From positions 1,445,905-1,509,904 of the forward strand of contig MU270016.1 of assembly GCA_021432635.1 (NCBI GenBank): a stretch of 64,000 nucleotides of DNA. The letters run 5' to 3'. Below the pieces are notes generated by a model. It was not told the DNA's origin. It did not search any database and saw only the letters and a program-made list of their open reading frames with translations. Source of the stretch: Thozetella sp. PMI_491. Taxonomy: Eukaryota > Ascomycota > Sordariomycetes > Chaetosphaeriales > Chaetosphaeriaceae. How positions within the stretch are numbered: position 1 is the stretch's first letter; each line of letters begins with the position of its first letter. The translations under genes and the position numbers were made by a program. Positions 1-12,605 of this stretch are shown one piece after another.

Positions 1-858
1 GAAGAAAAAGCCGATAATCCCCTGTATTGGTCCGTGAGAAAAAAAGAAGTAATCATTCGCTATGTTTTCCGCAACACCACGCATCCTAGCCACTTCCATC
101 TTGAAATTACGACGGAGGCCAGCTACTAGTCTATAATAAGGGTATTGCTGACAAGTCGCAAGATTGCGGACCAATGCATGCGCCTGGAATGTCGATGCCT
201 AAAACATTAGCGACATGCAGCTAGCAACCCGAACGCCTTGTTCCACAGCATTGCCGGGAGCATCTCCACCTTCTGTTCCGTCGACAGGACCGGAAGGCGA
301 AGGCGCGGCCAACCAATTCGTCTGCTTGCTGGGTTCTTAGAATTAATTCTTCAGCGTTACCGGAAGCTCAGCAGCTACGTGGAAATCTATCTAGGATGAA
401 GATGCGCCTAGCGGCCCGACGAAAGTAGGGCTAAGTGCTACCATGCATGCTTGTTAGCCCTCGTCCCTCCAAATTAACGGCTGGTTGAATCAACACAGAC
501 AATGCATTTCTGACAATGAATATCTGCACCGTACCAAGCTAGATAAAAAGCAAAGACAAAACAAAATAAACATAAAATAAAAGAAGAGACACTTTATCAT
601 ACTCAGATGCAGCTATACTAGGCGCATCTATGCTCATCGTCAAAGGAAGTCTTCTGCGTTGCTGTTGAACTTTTGTTCTCGCAATCAACGTACAGTTCCA
701 CAACTGATATATTTCTAGGCTAACCGAGTCCCAACTGTCACATCTCCGGCGTCGTAATCTATCACCTCACACGCAAAAGTCAACGGAGTATACAATTAAA
801 GGATGTATAAAGTACTGTCTATATTCTACTCAAGCATGTTCAATTCTATCTAGGCAAC
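1..858. other. intergenic / 3' flank of chitinase gene
   Basis: No coding region is supported here. The stretch is downstream of the minus-strand chitinase gene and contains an A-rich tract near 545-595. Short open frames have no recognisable domain. Confidence 0.6.
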
Positions 859-3800
859 TCAGCTACACGTGCCGTCAAATTTACATATTGCATTGAAGTC
901 GCACAAGTCCGTCGTTTGACAGTTTCCGCACTGATCATTAGCAAAGGCGTACTCAAATAGGAAGCCCTTCAACTCTATGACGTTGCCGTTAGCACGCTCC
1001 AAGTAGCCACAGACCTGGCTACTGCTGTGTCCCTTCGACCGAGTAATCGTGGTTTCGTAACCATCAGACGATTTATACACGAGCTTAGCACCGTTGTCAG
1101 TGACCATAGCGCTTGCACCGTTGCCGCAGTCGTATTTGTACTCAGTACGATCCGAGGCGCCAAATATGTTTTTGGCTCCCTTGCAGACTTGCACCCCACG
1201 CTCCCAGATTTGCACAGACATGGTGTCGCCTTCGGTCAAGCAATTGGCCATGTAGGTGTGAGCGGTAATGCAGCGCGGCTTCTCTGTCGGCTTCGGCGGC
1301 GCAGCTGTGGCGGTATAGCTATCGCCACTGCACTCGGTCTTGTCGCCAGAGACGGACGATGTCTCGCAAGCAATCACATTGCCGGCATCATCGGTAGAAG
1401 TATAAGGCCATGGGTCGGGAAAGTCGGTGTAACCACAGACGTTATCCTTGGTTGTCAGTGTTGGCAAGGTGTGCGGGTAGCCTTCACAATTGCAATAGTA
1501 ACGGTTTTGCTGTGGACTCGCCCCGTAACGGCATATGGCTGGCAAGGTCGTATAGTCACAGGGCCCCGTGGTCGATGGTATGTAAGGCAGAGTCGACCCA
1601 TAATCCGTGCCGCAGTCGCAGTAGCTGTAAATCTTGTTCTCTGCGCCCGTTACAGCTGGTGTACAAATAGCGCCGATCTCGCTGGGAGGTTTCGTAATCG
1701 TTTCTGTCGGGGCGGCGAAAATCTTGTTCCAGATGCTGGTGTGGGAGTCTATGGAGGAGCCCATCGCAGCCATCAACGAGATAGCTGCTCTCGTGGGAAG
1801 AGGATCAAAATGAGTAAACAGCATGGTCTCTACAGACGCGCTAGATGTGACGGTTGTCGTTGTTGTGCTGTCTTTGATCTTATCGCATACCGTCGTAGTG
1901 GCACATGCAGTCTGTATGTTGCACGAAGCAGCGGAAGATTAGCCCTGCTCGAGATTGCACACGAAAGCGGCTTGAATCTGGTAAAAGACCAGAGAATATG
2001 AGGGCTCCTTACCTCTGAAGTTGTTGTTTTTGTGCTCTGTCCATCTGGAGTGTATATACTGACGTAGACTGTGCACTTCTCGACCGGCTTGGGATTGCTG
2101 CACTCTTCCGGGGTACCTTCGGGTAGGAGGCTGCCGCCGCCGTCTCGTATAATGCAGGCTGGCGATAAGAGCCACGCGTCAGTGCTAAATTCCATTGCAC
2201 AGCGAATAGAATGGAGTCTTACTTTTGCATCCACAGCCGGAGAGCCCGCAGAGTCCGCCACAACCCAGAATACCACAGCCTCCGTCGCATCCAAACAGGC
2301 CGCACTCAGACCCACCTCCACCACCAGGCGGCGATATCCCCGGGGGGCAGCCGAATGGACCACAGTCCCAATCACCACAGTTATCTTTACAGGGCGAAGT
2401 TCCTTCCCACGTGGGAAGCGGGCCTGTTTCCCCAGTGGTTGTATACCTGATCCACGGAGGAGGTTTTGGAGTGGTTATGGTGACTGTGGGCTGAGGTTGG
2501 ACTGTAACGATGTGAGACGTGGTATAGAAGACAGGACTAATGGAGCCACCAGGGAAGGTATATATAGGACCACCGATGCAGTCAGGAGGCGCTGCTATGC
2601 AATACCAGTAGCCAGCTTTTACGCCGTTGGAGCATTTGTCCCCGACGACCGGGTTCCAATCATGAAATTGATCGTCTGAGAGACCATATTGCTGCTGAAT
2701 TTTAGAGCAACTGTCCCCGCTCTGTGCTTGATAAAACTGAGTGCAATCATCTGTCATTTCACCTGCAGTAGGCGTAGGTGTCGCCACGGACGGGGCATCT
2801 GTCGGCAAAGGCTGACAAAATCCATCACCGCCTGTCGGCTGCCCTGGTTGAACGATGATGGGCGTCGGCGGGAATAGAGTTACACTCCCCGGGAACGTTA
2901 CTAAGGTTGAAGGAGGCTTCACGCTTTGTACAGCACTGTTGTCGCAGTCATGGACATCTCAGCGACTAGTTCGGTCGACGGAAAAGAGGTTCGGGCAGAC
3001 GGGGGCTGAATCAACACTTACGTGAATGTCACAACTTCGGTATCTGATGAGGTGACAGTTACTGGCCAGAGCGAAACGCTTGAGACCTCAAAAGGTTCAA
3101 TTGTGATGGTGGTGTATGAAGTATAGGTCACACCTGCCGAACTCGAGAGGACCGAAGTCCGGAAGGGAGGCCAGGTGACGGTGACTGGAGTTTTAAGAGG
3201 CGAGGGCGGTAGGATGAATGTGCATGGCGGTGCACAAACGATTTCAGGCGGACTTTGGTCCCACATGCTCTTGTCTGGATAGATGGTGTCACCGCCAGGG
3301 GTGACATTGCCAAGGTCTTTGCCAGATACCGCTCCTATACCGCCCGCATATGTCAGTGTTCCGCTTAGTGCCATTTCAAATGAAACAATGATGCTCACCT
3401 GCCAGCGTGTAAGTGGTGTCGAGGTCGACCGCCCATACCATAGTACTAAAAAGAATTGCAGGTCAGCTACTTTCAGCCAGTACATGGCATAATTACGCCC
3501 TGACAGGGCGCATACGTACCCTCCCATGCAGTGTTTGCTAGCATAATCGACTTTCATTTTCAAACTTTCGGGGTCGTCGTAGCCAATCCACTGATCATTG
3601 CCCCAGGTGGCTATTTTTACGGCATTTTCCACATCAAATGTGATGGTTGGGTTTTCGGATCTCAGAACCGATGCAATCTCAGCGTAGGAAAGAATGCCGG
3701 AGGTGCCCGTACACGGCCCAGGGTTGCCTGAAGGCTGGTCAGCAATAAAGCATATAACGGTGACGAGGAACCCATACCTCCAGTGCTGAACTCGCAGCCA

Positions 3801-5578
3801 GTAGCCTTGCAGGATGGATCGGTCAATGTGAAGCCTTAAGATGAGTTAATAACGCCTCGCTCTTTAGATAAGATGTGGCATGCTTACTTCGCCCATAGAA
3901 ACCGAGACCGAGGTTGACACGGGCGGGATCAATGTTATTATGCCAGAGCAACTGTAAACCTTTCTCAATCATCGAAAGATTAGTATGAGCATGTACATAG
4001 GGACCGGTCTCATCGATGGTCTTGTCCCAGGTTCCGTATATATCGTATGTCATGATATTGAACTGTGTGTGTGTGACGAAAGTCAGTTCGCGGTCATAAT
4101 TGATACTTCTTTCTTATCCTGGATGCTTACAAAGTCCACGTATTTATCCAGATTAACGATGTCAAAGTGCTGAAGATACCAGTAACTTGCCGGAAGAGTG
4201 ATTGAAATCCCGTAACTGCCCAAGGAGGCGCGGAGATTGGCTAAGAACGAAACATAACTCGTGAAGTCATTGGGGACACCACCACGGTCATCTGCTTCAG
4301 GATATTCCCTGGTTCAAGTTTATTAGTATTTAGCACCATATATGTCAAGAGAATAACTACTCACCAGTCAAGATCAACACCGTCGAAGTTATACTTTTTC
4401 ATGAAGGCTAAAAGCGAGTTGATGAACGATGTCTGTGCTGACAGGCTCGCGGCAAGTTTGGTGAAGGTCTTCCGCGTGGGACCTGGATCGTTAAAAGTCC
4501 ACCCTCCAATGGCAATCCAAGTCTTCAGGCTCGGCTTTTTCTGTTTGAGTCCAGTGAATCTCAGGTAGAGATCTGACTGGTTTTGCGTCATTGGTACGAC
4601 CTCATAGGTGGCTGGGTCAATATAGCCGAAAGCAAAGTTGAGATGTGTGTAGGCTTCAATGGGGATCTACACAAAGGTGAATAATGAATAAGCATTTGTC
4701 GCTGGTAAATTTGGGCTCAGTATATGCGATTTAAAGACACTTACTCTCTCTGGGGTCATATCTGTATACGGGAATACGTTTTAGCTAATCATTAGTTTGG
4801 AGCAGTGGGTTGAGTCACCTACGGTCACATGGGCGATCCTGGTTCCAGCCTTCGTAATAACCGACGGTACGTGCCATAGCAGACGAGCCTCCACAGGAGG
4901 GGTCTGACCAAGTGGTGCTACCACAAAAATCGGCTGTCGTCCCGCCTAGTTTCACCTATGAGCTCAAGGTTCAGGCAGTGGGTGTATGCCCAATACTTAC
5001 AGAACCCGTATTTGCTGCAGCAGACATTAAGAGGACAATTCTCCTTTTCTGCATAATCGGGACCTGTTTTCGCATGCAAGTCAGCTCCAGGATCTGCATG
5101 CCTCACGTTAAGCCCATTATATGAAGTTTCACTCACCCCAAAGTTCACCATAGCCGGGGTAGCCACCCGCATCGCACTCTGACAAGTGCGCACAAGTCCC
5201 ATCGGCACTAAGCTTAGCGTTGCAGCTGCTAGGCCCACAATATTCAGGACCAAAGCCACAATAACCCCCAGTGGAACAGCAGCCTAACGAGCATTGCTCG
5301 CCGCCTAAGCAAACTGTGACCTTGGCAGCTTCAGCTGTGAGTACGGGTGAGCCATCTTGCAGGATCTTTGCCTCCGGGATGGTAGCATTGGCGACACGGG
5401 TAGAATTGGCGAAGGGTGCATGGGCTACCGTCACATTACTGAAAGTGCCGTTGCTGATTGTGCTATTACTCGATGTGCCGTTGGCAGCTCGTGGGAGTCT
5501 TGGCACTATATGGAGTGCGCTGGTCTGTGATAGGCAAGTAGACAAGAGGAAGAGTGCATTGAGAGCGAGATGTCTCAT
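859..5578 (-). CDS. Killer-toxin-like GH18 chitinase (subgroup C), multi-exon
   Basis: Secreted endo-acting chitinase predicted to bind and hydrolyse chitin. From the N-terminus: signal peptide (MRHLALNALFLLS..., chosen start 5578; a second in-frame ATG lies at 5614); Asn-rich spacer; Cys-rich chitin-binding (CBM18-like) region with CSLGCCSTGGYCGFGPEYCG and, across an intron, CPLNVCCSKYGFC joined to GGTTADFCG; GH18 domain with SxGG-type IAIGGWTFND (about 4500) and the catalytic DGVDLDWE, whose Trp codon is split by an intron at about 4370; MTYDIYGTWD and GLGFYGR further on. The C-terminal half has a LysM-like segment (CTQFYQAQSGDSCSKI, about 2700), a Gly/Cys-rich tract (CGLFGCDGGCGILGC, about 2250) and a long Cys-containing tail. 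About ten introns. All catalytic residues are present and I saw no break. Exact splice sites in the last 2 kb are uncertain. It diverges from the metallopeptidase gene across 0.9 kb. Confidence 0.9.
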
Positions 5579-6496
5579 GCTGGGGCGCCATGACGATTCT
5601 GTGAATCGTGACATGGCAAAGAACTGCGGTAAAGCGGGTGGATTAGGCGCCAGTCGACAGTGTATGGCGGTCGGGCGTTGTCAGAGTAGTATATATCTCC
5701 CATAGACTCCAAGGAAATAGGGCGACCAACTCGTAGCTGTGGACTCTGTCGTCCCCACTTGCCAGGCTCCAAGATTGACGCCGTGTATGGCTCAAACAGG
5801 CATGGGGAGAGGAAGGCGGGTCTTTTGCTGAGATTCGCATGTTTCGCACAAGAAATATCCACGCATGATCGAAGATATTATCGATCATTTCTTGCTTTGG
5901 CACATGTCCTCCTGCCTCTTCCGGAACCGCCAAATCCTATACAAGGTTCGTCAGAGACTATTGATGACTTAGGATGGGCCTCTAGGCTGCCTAGTTCTTA
6001 GCAGATGGCGATTCTCAGCCTTGTAAGGTTTTGCAGCGGTGGGGCCCTACGATCGTATCCATCCGTATATTGTGCTGAATGAAGCATGGCAACCTCGGTA
6101 GTCAGATTTGCGGCCTGTCGCAGCCTCTCGCTTAATAATTGGTTCCCGATTATACGGCCATCTTGGCCACAGTCCCGTATACAGTACCATATCAGTGGAT
6201 TTAATTTCCGTAGGCAAAAATTTAATGCTCTTTTTGGTGCTCTTGGCAGCCGAGCATACGGCCGATGTGCTTATTTGGACGCAGGGGAGCGGGCGAACTA
6301 TAGACTCTGGGGCTTAGGTATTTGAATCCACAGTGGGGCACTACGATTAGCGTAGCAACCGCAACTGCGGAACCAATGCTCCTTCTAGCAGGCTGAGGAT
6401 GGTTCGCTGTTGACGCGTAGCTAAATATTATATAGCTATCGAACAGCCCCCCTCCCACTACAACGCCGGCACAGAAAGCTAGACTCTGCTGGCAAG
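5579..6496. promoter_or_regulatory. divergent intergenic region, chitinase / metallopeptidase
   Basis: A 0.9 kb stretch between two divergently transcribed secreted-protein genes. It must hold both promoters. I could not identify a specific operator; open frames here look like chance. Confidence 0.4.
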
Positions 6497-7976
6497 ATGG
6501 CGTTTAGGATTCTGTTCTTAATCGCTACCCTAGTCCTGGGGAGCTTAGCATCTTCACTGCCGGACGCCGATTTCCTGACTGTCGCCGACCTGCTCAATGC
6601 CAGCCCATTGGAAGTGAACAGCTCTATCGCTACCCAGCATGGAGGTTTTGAGCACAGTCATGGTCGTCTCGCAAAGCGCATCACCCAACAGTGCGGCGCC
6701 CGAGATTGGGCGACTCTTGAAGCCGCGTGGAGGCAGGCTATTGCTATGGTGCGGTGGCTCCTTCGGTGCTAACCTCCTCCCCGGAGAATATTGGCTAATA
6801 TCGACCTCGTCTCGGGGATATAGATCAAAAAAGCTGAAATAGCTGCCACGAACGTAGAGGAGGTACTCAAAGATCCAACCCAGGGGTACTATCGCCTCAA
6901 GTCAACAGAATCTAGAGTCCAGTGGAACACATACTGTGCCATCTTTGGTGGCTTCCAGGACTGGCCTTTGAAGGCCGATCAGGTTCAGAGCATGCTACCC
7001 GCCGCTCAATATGTTGCTAGTGAGTGAGACTGGCTTACTGCAAGGAATCGGCATCCCAGGACTAACAGCCTCGCCTCAGAGACTTTCCGAAACATGAAGA
7101 ACATGCTGGATAATCCACAAAATCTGAAAATTGAAGTCCAATGCAATGACAACTGGCTCAGCCCAACCGACCCGAAAGGAAAGACAAACCCCAATCCTAA
7201 CCACTTCTGGGACAGTCGGCCTAGTCGGCCCAACCTCGTGAAGAATGGATGGATAGATGTGGGGCCAGACGGAAAGTGTACTGCCGACGACATGGGATTC
7301 ACTATTGCTCAGATGTGGAAAGCGGACTGGGACGTCATAACCTACTGTCCGAATATGTTCAACACCTGGAATGCGCAGCAAGACAGCGGTGAGACGCTCA
7401 GTGGCGAATGCGCGGCAGCCAAACCGTCAGGGTACCAAATAGATGTCCTGGTTAAAGACAAACTAGCGAGAACAGTTGTGCATGAGCTCATGCACTCGGT
7501 CAACGCGGTGGGGGAGACAATGACCGATTCGAATGGGGACACTCAGACACCCATAGGCAAGTTCCCACGCCAAGAACCAATTTTTCAAACCCTCTGCTTC
7601 CGCAGCCAACCCAACTTAGCATCCTCCCACTGACACACCGAGTTCTATTCTAGACGACCAGCCCTGCCCAGATGACGAGTCAAGCGGAGCATATGGCTGG
7701 TTATGCATCACTAAACTTGCCGAAGCCAACCCACAACTCGCCATCAAGAATGCCGGTGCGTAGTTCTCATCACTCTCTACATGGTCATAAACTAATCATA
7801 GTCGTATGTGATACAGATAGCTATTCCTACTTCGCCGCAGGTACAGTTTCTATCCTCGCGTTTCCTTCCCTCCGTCTTGTAGAAGTCTAACAGTGATATC
7901 AGCTGTCTACTGTAATCAGAACAATTGGTCAAATGGCTGGGCTAAAGTGCCTAGCAGTGTTGACCCTGCGATTTAA
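6497..7976 (+). CDS. Secreted metallopeptidase, M35 (deuterolysin)-like
   Basis: Six exons: 6497-6748, 6824-7019, 7080-7556, 7654-7755, 7817-7840, 7903-7976, giving 374 residues. The start has a clear signal peptide (MAFRILFLIATLVLGSLASS) followed by a propeptide-like segment ending LAKR. The zinc motif HELMH lies in TVVHELMHSVNAVGE (about 7480-7520), and the downstream GAYGWLCITKLA and NADSYSYFA blocks match the C-terminal end of fungal M35-type enzymes, where an Asp supplies the third ligand. Intron 3 begins with GC (7557, GCAAGT), not GT; splicing there fuses TPI to DDQPCPDDESSGAYG in frame. The likely role is extracellular proteolysis. Subfamily placement is by motif only; a family of fungal HELMH proteins of unknown substrate is the alternative. 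Confidence 0.82.
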
Positions 7977-8947
7977 TACTCCCGTGTCTTTGCTTGTGAC
8001 ACACTAAGCTCACCGAGGCGTCTTATACCCAATTACAAGAGCTGTGATAGAGCTTGCCGGTGGGGGTGGTGCAATGTGGGCGTACGTTGGACTAAGATAA
8101 CTTGAGCTGTTTAGAATTTTTCTCATTCGAGAACCTGTACATAGAGAAGGCAATTTACTTTCCTTAGGCCATGAGAGTTGGGCTGCACGCTCTGAATAGA
8201 CTCGGTACAATCGCCGTGTTTGGTCGTTGCGCTACACATATTATGGCCATCAACCAATCATTTGTGCATTTGAATGCCAATTCCATTGCGCAGAGACCCA
8301 TGCTAGGACCGTACAGCTGTAGGTAGTACGGTCTATGCTGGCGTTGTCCTGCTGCTTGATTCATCGTAGCGTGATGACAGCTCATTGGCCCGGACTTCAA
8401 TTTAGTGACTAGAGAGGACGAGCTAGCCAGATGAATATGCAGCCACGTGGTGGGTCTTGGCATTGTGAATCGGCAACCTGCCTTTCGCTGGCGCATTTCT
8501 TGCAGATCACAGCCGTATCACACAAAGCCCGGAGCGCATACCTTCCTCTTTAGATACCGATCGTTCAAAGGAGGAATGAATTTTATTCCGCTGATCCCGA
8601 GTATCAAATATACAAATGACGACTGAGGCGGAAGACATGCCACTTTTCGGTGACCCAAAGCATCCTAAGCATTAATATTGGTGGCAATAAGGAAGGCACG
8701 TGTGCGCCGCCTTGTCATTTTACATTACAGTATCGCCAGATAGGGCAGAGGCTTGCATAGGATCTAAGACCGGGGCAAACCATATGGTAAGACGGAGAAA
8801 GATTTGGCCCAGACAAACAACTAGAGAAAGGTATATAGAGTGCCAAGAAGAGGTTCTTAGTAAATTCTTTGTATTGCCACGGCGGTAAACCAGAAGTCTA
8901 TTCAACACATCATCAGTGGTTTACTTATACAAGTACTACTCCGAGCC
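7977..8947. other. intergenic
   Basis: Nothing recognisable as a gene. The last 130 bases are the promoter of the GH25 gene. Confidence 0.5.
8832..8838 (+). promoter_or_regulatory. TATA-like box of the GH25 gene
   Basis: TATATAG about 115 bases upstream of the ATG at 8948. Position and sequence fit a core promoter; not tested. Confidence 0.4.
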
Positions 8948-9687
8948 ATGAAAATGAGAAGCATCATTGTAGCCATTGCGGCAACAGCTGTCTCTGTGCA
9001 AGCCACGATTCCAGGATTTGACATATCCCACTATCAGGGAACTGTAAACTTCGCGGCCGCCAAGTCAGGAGGGGCGGGTTTTGTTATCATCAAGGCAAGA
9101 CACCTTTATTCTATAGCTTCTTCAACTCAAGTTTGTCTCGACTAATGCAGAAGTAGGCAACCGAAGGAACAACCTATACCGATCCCACGTTCTCCGACCA
9201 CTACATCGGAGCCACCAACGCCGGCCTCATCCGGGGCGGATACCACTTTGCTCACCCTGGCGAAACTACCGGCGCGGCACAGGCGACCTACTTCCTTGCC
9301 CACGGAGGCGGCTGGTCAGGGGATGGGATTACCCTGCCCGGTATGCTCGATCTCGAGTCAGAGTCGGACGGCGAGTGCTGGGGATTGTCGACCTCTGCCA
9401 TGGTGGCTTGGATCAAGGATTTTAGCGACACATACCACTCCAAGACTACGCGCTACCCAATGCTCTATTTCAACCCTTCGTGGTGGCAGACTTGTACAGG
9501 AAACTCGAATGCCTTTGCGTCGACTAACCCGCTTGTCCTTGCGCACTACTCTAGCTCTATTGGAACAATTCCTGGAAGCTGGGCGACATGGACTATCTGG
9601 CAGTACTCGGACAGCTCGTCCTGGGGTGGTGATGCCGACAGGTTCAATGGCGACGCGGCTGGGCTGACCAAGCTCGCTACTGGCTAA
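8948..9687 (+). CDS. Secreted GH25 muramidase (Chalaropsis-type lysozyme)
   Basis: Two exons (8948-9094 and 9157-9687), 225 residues. Signal peptide MRSIIVAIAATAVSVQA, then GFDISHYQG with the first catalytic-face Asp, AGFVIIKATEGTTYTDP across the intron, GGYHFAHPG, and MLDLESESDG carrying the DxE pair typical of GH25; the end (TIWQYSD...GGDADRFNGD) is also typical. The predicted activity is cleavage of the MurNAc-GlcNAc bond of peptidoglycan, that is, bacterial cell walls, outside the cell. The intron starts with GC (9095, GCAAGA) and ends TAG at 9156 with a CTAAT branch site; without its removal the frame stops. Length is normal for the family. GH25 is patchy in fungi and often suspected of bacterial origin, but the intron and signal peptide show it is now a fungal gene. 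Confidence 0.92.
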
Positions 9688-11291
9688 GCCTCGGGGTAAT
9701 CAATGAAGACGGTATTGGTTCCAGAAACAAGGCTGCACTTTCTTCTCGTTCTGAGTCCACTTAGGACACTTGTATGAGCCACAATGGCTTATGCTTTGTA
9801 TGTTTTCAAGTTTAACCCGTACATATGCCTGCAATTACAGGCCAGGCTACAGAGACGATCGATAGAGTTGACCCCTTTCCGAAGTGCTTTAGTGAGGGTA
9901 GCATGTCCGCAAGCAGGAGCTGCCGCCAATGTGCATTAAAGGCAACAGAGAGTGGGTTTGGCGGGAAATTGGGCAGCACGGCTACCGCAACATTTTTGTG
10001 TTGATGCAGCATCCCTCAAATGCTTCTGAGCTCGTGCATTGTAGTCCTGCTTTTCTCATTGACGAGTATGTGCTGTCACACTCATCTCCCAATAGCCAAT
10101 TTCCTCTAGTAAAATGTATAGGTATTGCGAATGCCCCTAGCCAGGAGTGCACAGTGTGTCCTAAGGTGGCGCTTGGTAATTACATGCCTGATCATGTACC
10201 AGAATCCCGAGTCTACCTCCGTGATATACGTAGTAGAGTATCTACAGGCTAAGCCGATAGTCAGTACAATCAAATAGGTGCACTTGGCTCGCGCAGCGGA
10301 TGCCACCTCTGACATTGCTGTCGTAATATAGATTTAGCTCTGTTGCTCCATATTTTTCTCATTGGATAACTACCATAATGGTTAATTAATCTCAAATCTG
10401 CCTAGAGGCACGCTAAGCTCCGTAGAAGAGTTATTTATTCATAACAACATAGCATCCTCGAATAGTAACTTCGCCCGTGCCTTCAATTAGCTTCCACGTA
10501 GTCTTTGATTCCACCCACTGTATCAACTGCCACTTTTCCACACAACTTAAATATTCAATAGCCCGGTAAACTTTGCGGAGTAGAACAGCAATACTGCCCG
10601 CTGCAGCAATCTTCAGTATAGTTCCTGGAGTGCTATATAGCGGAGCTATTGGGATAGCCTCGATTTTGGTAGCACGGATGAGCACAATGTGGAGAAATCA
10701 GAGACCCAGTTGGGTGGTGGCCAGCGTCTACCCTCTTATTGGGTGGGTGGCTAGGTATAGGGAGAAGAAGGCCTAGGAGACTAGATATTGCAGTGAATGA
10801 CGACGCTTAGTGATCTAGTGGATAATACATGTATAATATATATAATTTAGCTAGTTAGTGCATCCGTCGAGACAAGCCCCGACCTGCACAATACATGTAT
10901 TTAACGACTAGGACAAGTACGAGAGAGTATCTATATATAGTAATTCTAAGGCTTCACGTCTGCCTTGGCATTCTTGGCAAACGGTACTCTTGTCTCTACG
11001 CACGCGACTTACCACCTGTCAATTAGCTAGCACTACCTAGTTGCGTCCTTGATCGGGCATTTATTGCGAGACCCTGTGAGCGCTGTCTTTGGTTGGGTCG
11101 CGCACGCTGAGTAATCCCCAACACCTACAGACCAATCCCCAACGGTTCACGTATCGATTTCCCATACATCTGTAGTATTACCTCCTATGCTGTCTGGCTG
11201 TGTGCCACAGCTACTCCCTTACATCCTCTCCACACTTTCGAAGTCACTCGATCATTAGCCTGTACAAGCCTAGACTCCACACGTCGGTACC
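9688..11291. other. intergenic, AT-rich, 1.6 kb
   Basis: No gene supported. A minus-strand open frame at 10431-10685 has no domain I know. AT-rich around 10800-10950. Confidence 0.5.
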
Positions 11292-12461
11292 ATGGAGCCA
11301 CTAGACCAGCCATCAGGCTCGACATCGTCGCGCCGGTCCCGGAATGCCGCGTCACAGCGGCTTTACCGTAAGCTACTTTATTTACCCCACTTGACACCCC
11401 GCAATCCACCGTATGGCTAGGTACCTTATTCTTGCGGTGAAATTGCAGGCGCAAGACAGAAGGCGAGGCTTGAACAGCTCGAAAGACTGGCTGTAGAAGC
11501 TGTGGCCCCATCGGTGTCTTCTGGGGCTCTTGCTCCAGCTTCCTTGGAGCTTGCGCCACAACTGCTATCGCTCCCGGGATCGCAGATTGCGATTGCTAGC
11601 TCTTCTCCCGGGAGTCTCCTAGGCATTGGGCTTTCTAGCTACGATATCCGTTTTCTTTTGACCGCCTGTAGCGAAGAGGAGCGGAAGGTGGTGCGCTGGA
11701 TAATTATGAATGAGCGCTTTAGCCTACGCGACCTGATTAAATTCGGTCTCATCCAGTCGGGTTACGCAATGGACCTCCAGATTTTCGAAAACGCCCAAGA
11801 CGTATCGGCGAGATCATGGCTGGAGAAAGTCAAGTTGGCGGTACCAAACGCCGACTTGAAGGTCATGGCCACTGCTGGTATCCGATTGTTGGCCCGTATG
11901 AACGTGCCGTGGGACCGTATCAACCGCGACGGCGCGGCAGAGGTAAGGGCGATGAGTGACATTGTAGGGTCTGGGCAGTCCAGCCTGCACTCAAACAGAG
12001 TTTTGCTCTCTAGAGAGTCTCTAGCAGCGGCCATGTTTGCGAATGCATCGCACCTGCACATCCCCATCGACGATGTCGTTGGACCTGACGCTGAGTACCC
12101 GACTGGCCAGCAAGATGACGCCTACAGGGATCTCGTACCCACTGCGAGCCAGATCACCATACCGCATCACCCCTGTTTTGACACGCTTCCATGGCCGTTG
12201 TTCCGCTCGAACATCTGCCTCGCTATCTCCCACGACCCGCCGCTCATCGACGACGACGAGTTATGCCTCGATATGATGAACGACGGTATCCGATGCTGGG
12301 GCTCTTCCAAGCAATCCCTTAGCGGCCGAGGCGATGGGGTGCCGTGGGATTCACGGAGCTGGGAGGCGGCCCCATGGTTCTTGGAAAAGTGGGAGCCGCT
12401 CACCGGCGGGAGAAACTCCGAAATGTGGATGAACAGTGCCTGGTGGCGGTATATTCAATGA
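11292..12461 (+). CDS. bZIP-type transcription factor with DUF3425 domain
   Basis: Two exons (11292-11367, 11449-12461), 362 residues. Splicing at 11368/11448 joins RRSRNAASQRLY to RARQKARLEQLERL. This forms a basic region with the N-x7-R bZIP signature and a short leucine-containing helix. The C-terminal half carries the DUF3425 hallmarks CFDTLPWPLFRSN (about residues 275-290) and WDSRSWEAAPWFLEKWEPL near the end, followed by SAWWRYIQ. Such proteins are nuclear DNA-binding regulators of unknown targets. If the first exon is overlooked, the gene looks like a DUF3425-only protein starting at 11502. It may act on neighbouring genes, but the sequence does not show this. Confidence 0.85.
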
Positions 12462-12605
12462 TGCGAAAGCAATCAATCTACTAGCGAAGACCCGCATGTA
12501 ACTATTCCAAAGTATAACGATTCGCATCATGCCCACCATCCACACTATGAAGCAATTTAGGCACACCAGAGCACGGAGGACAAAATAAACGAGAAATAGG
12601 GTAGA

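Noticed and set aside
1027-2001. Long plus-strand frame opposite the chitinase
   Set aside because: Antisense shadow of the chitinase C-terminal exon, with no domain.
10431-10685. Possible small minus-strand gene
   Set aside because: No conserved motif, no clear promoter, AT-rich surroundings.
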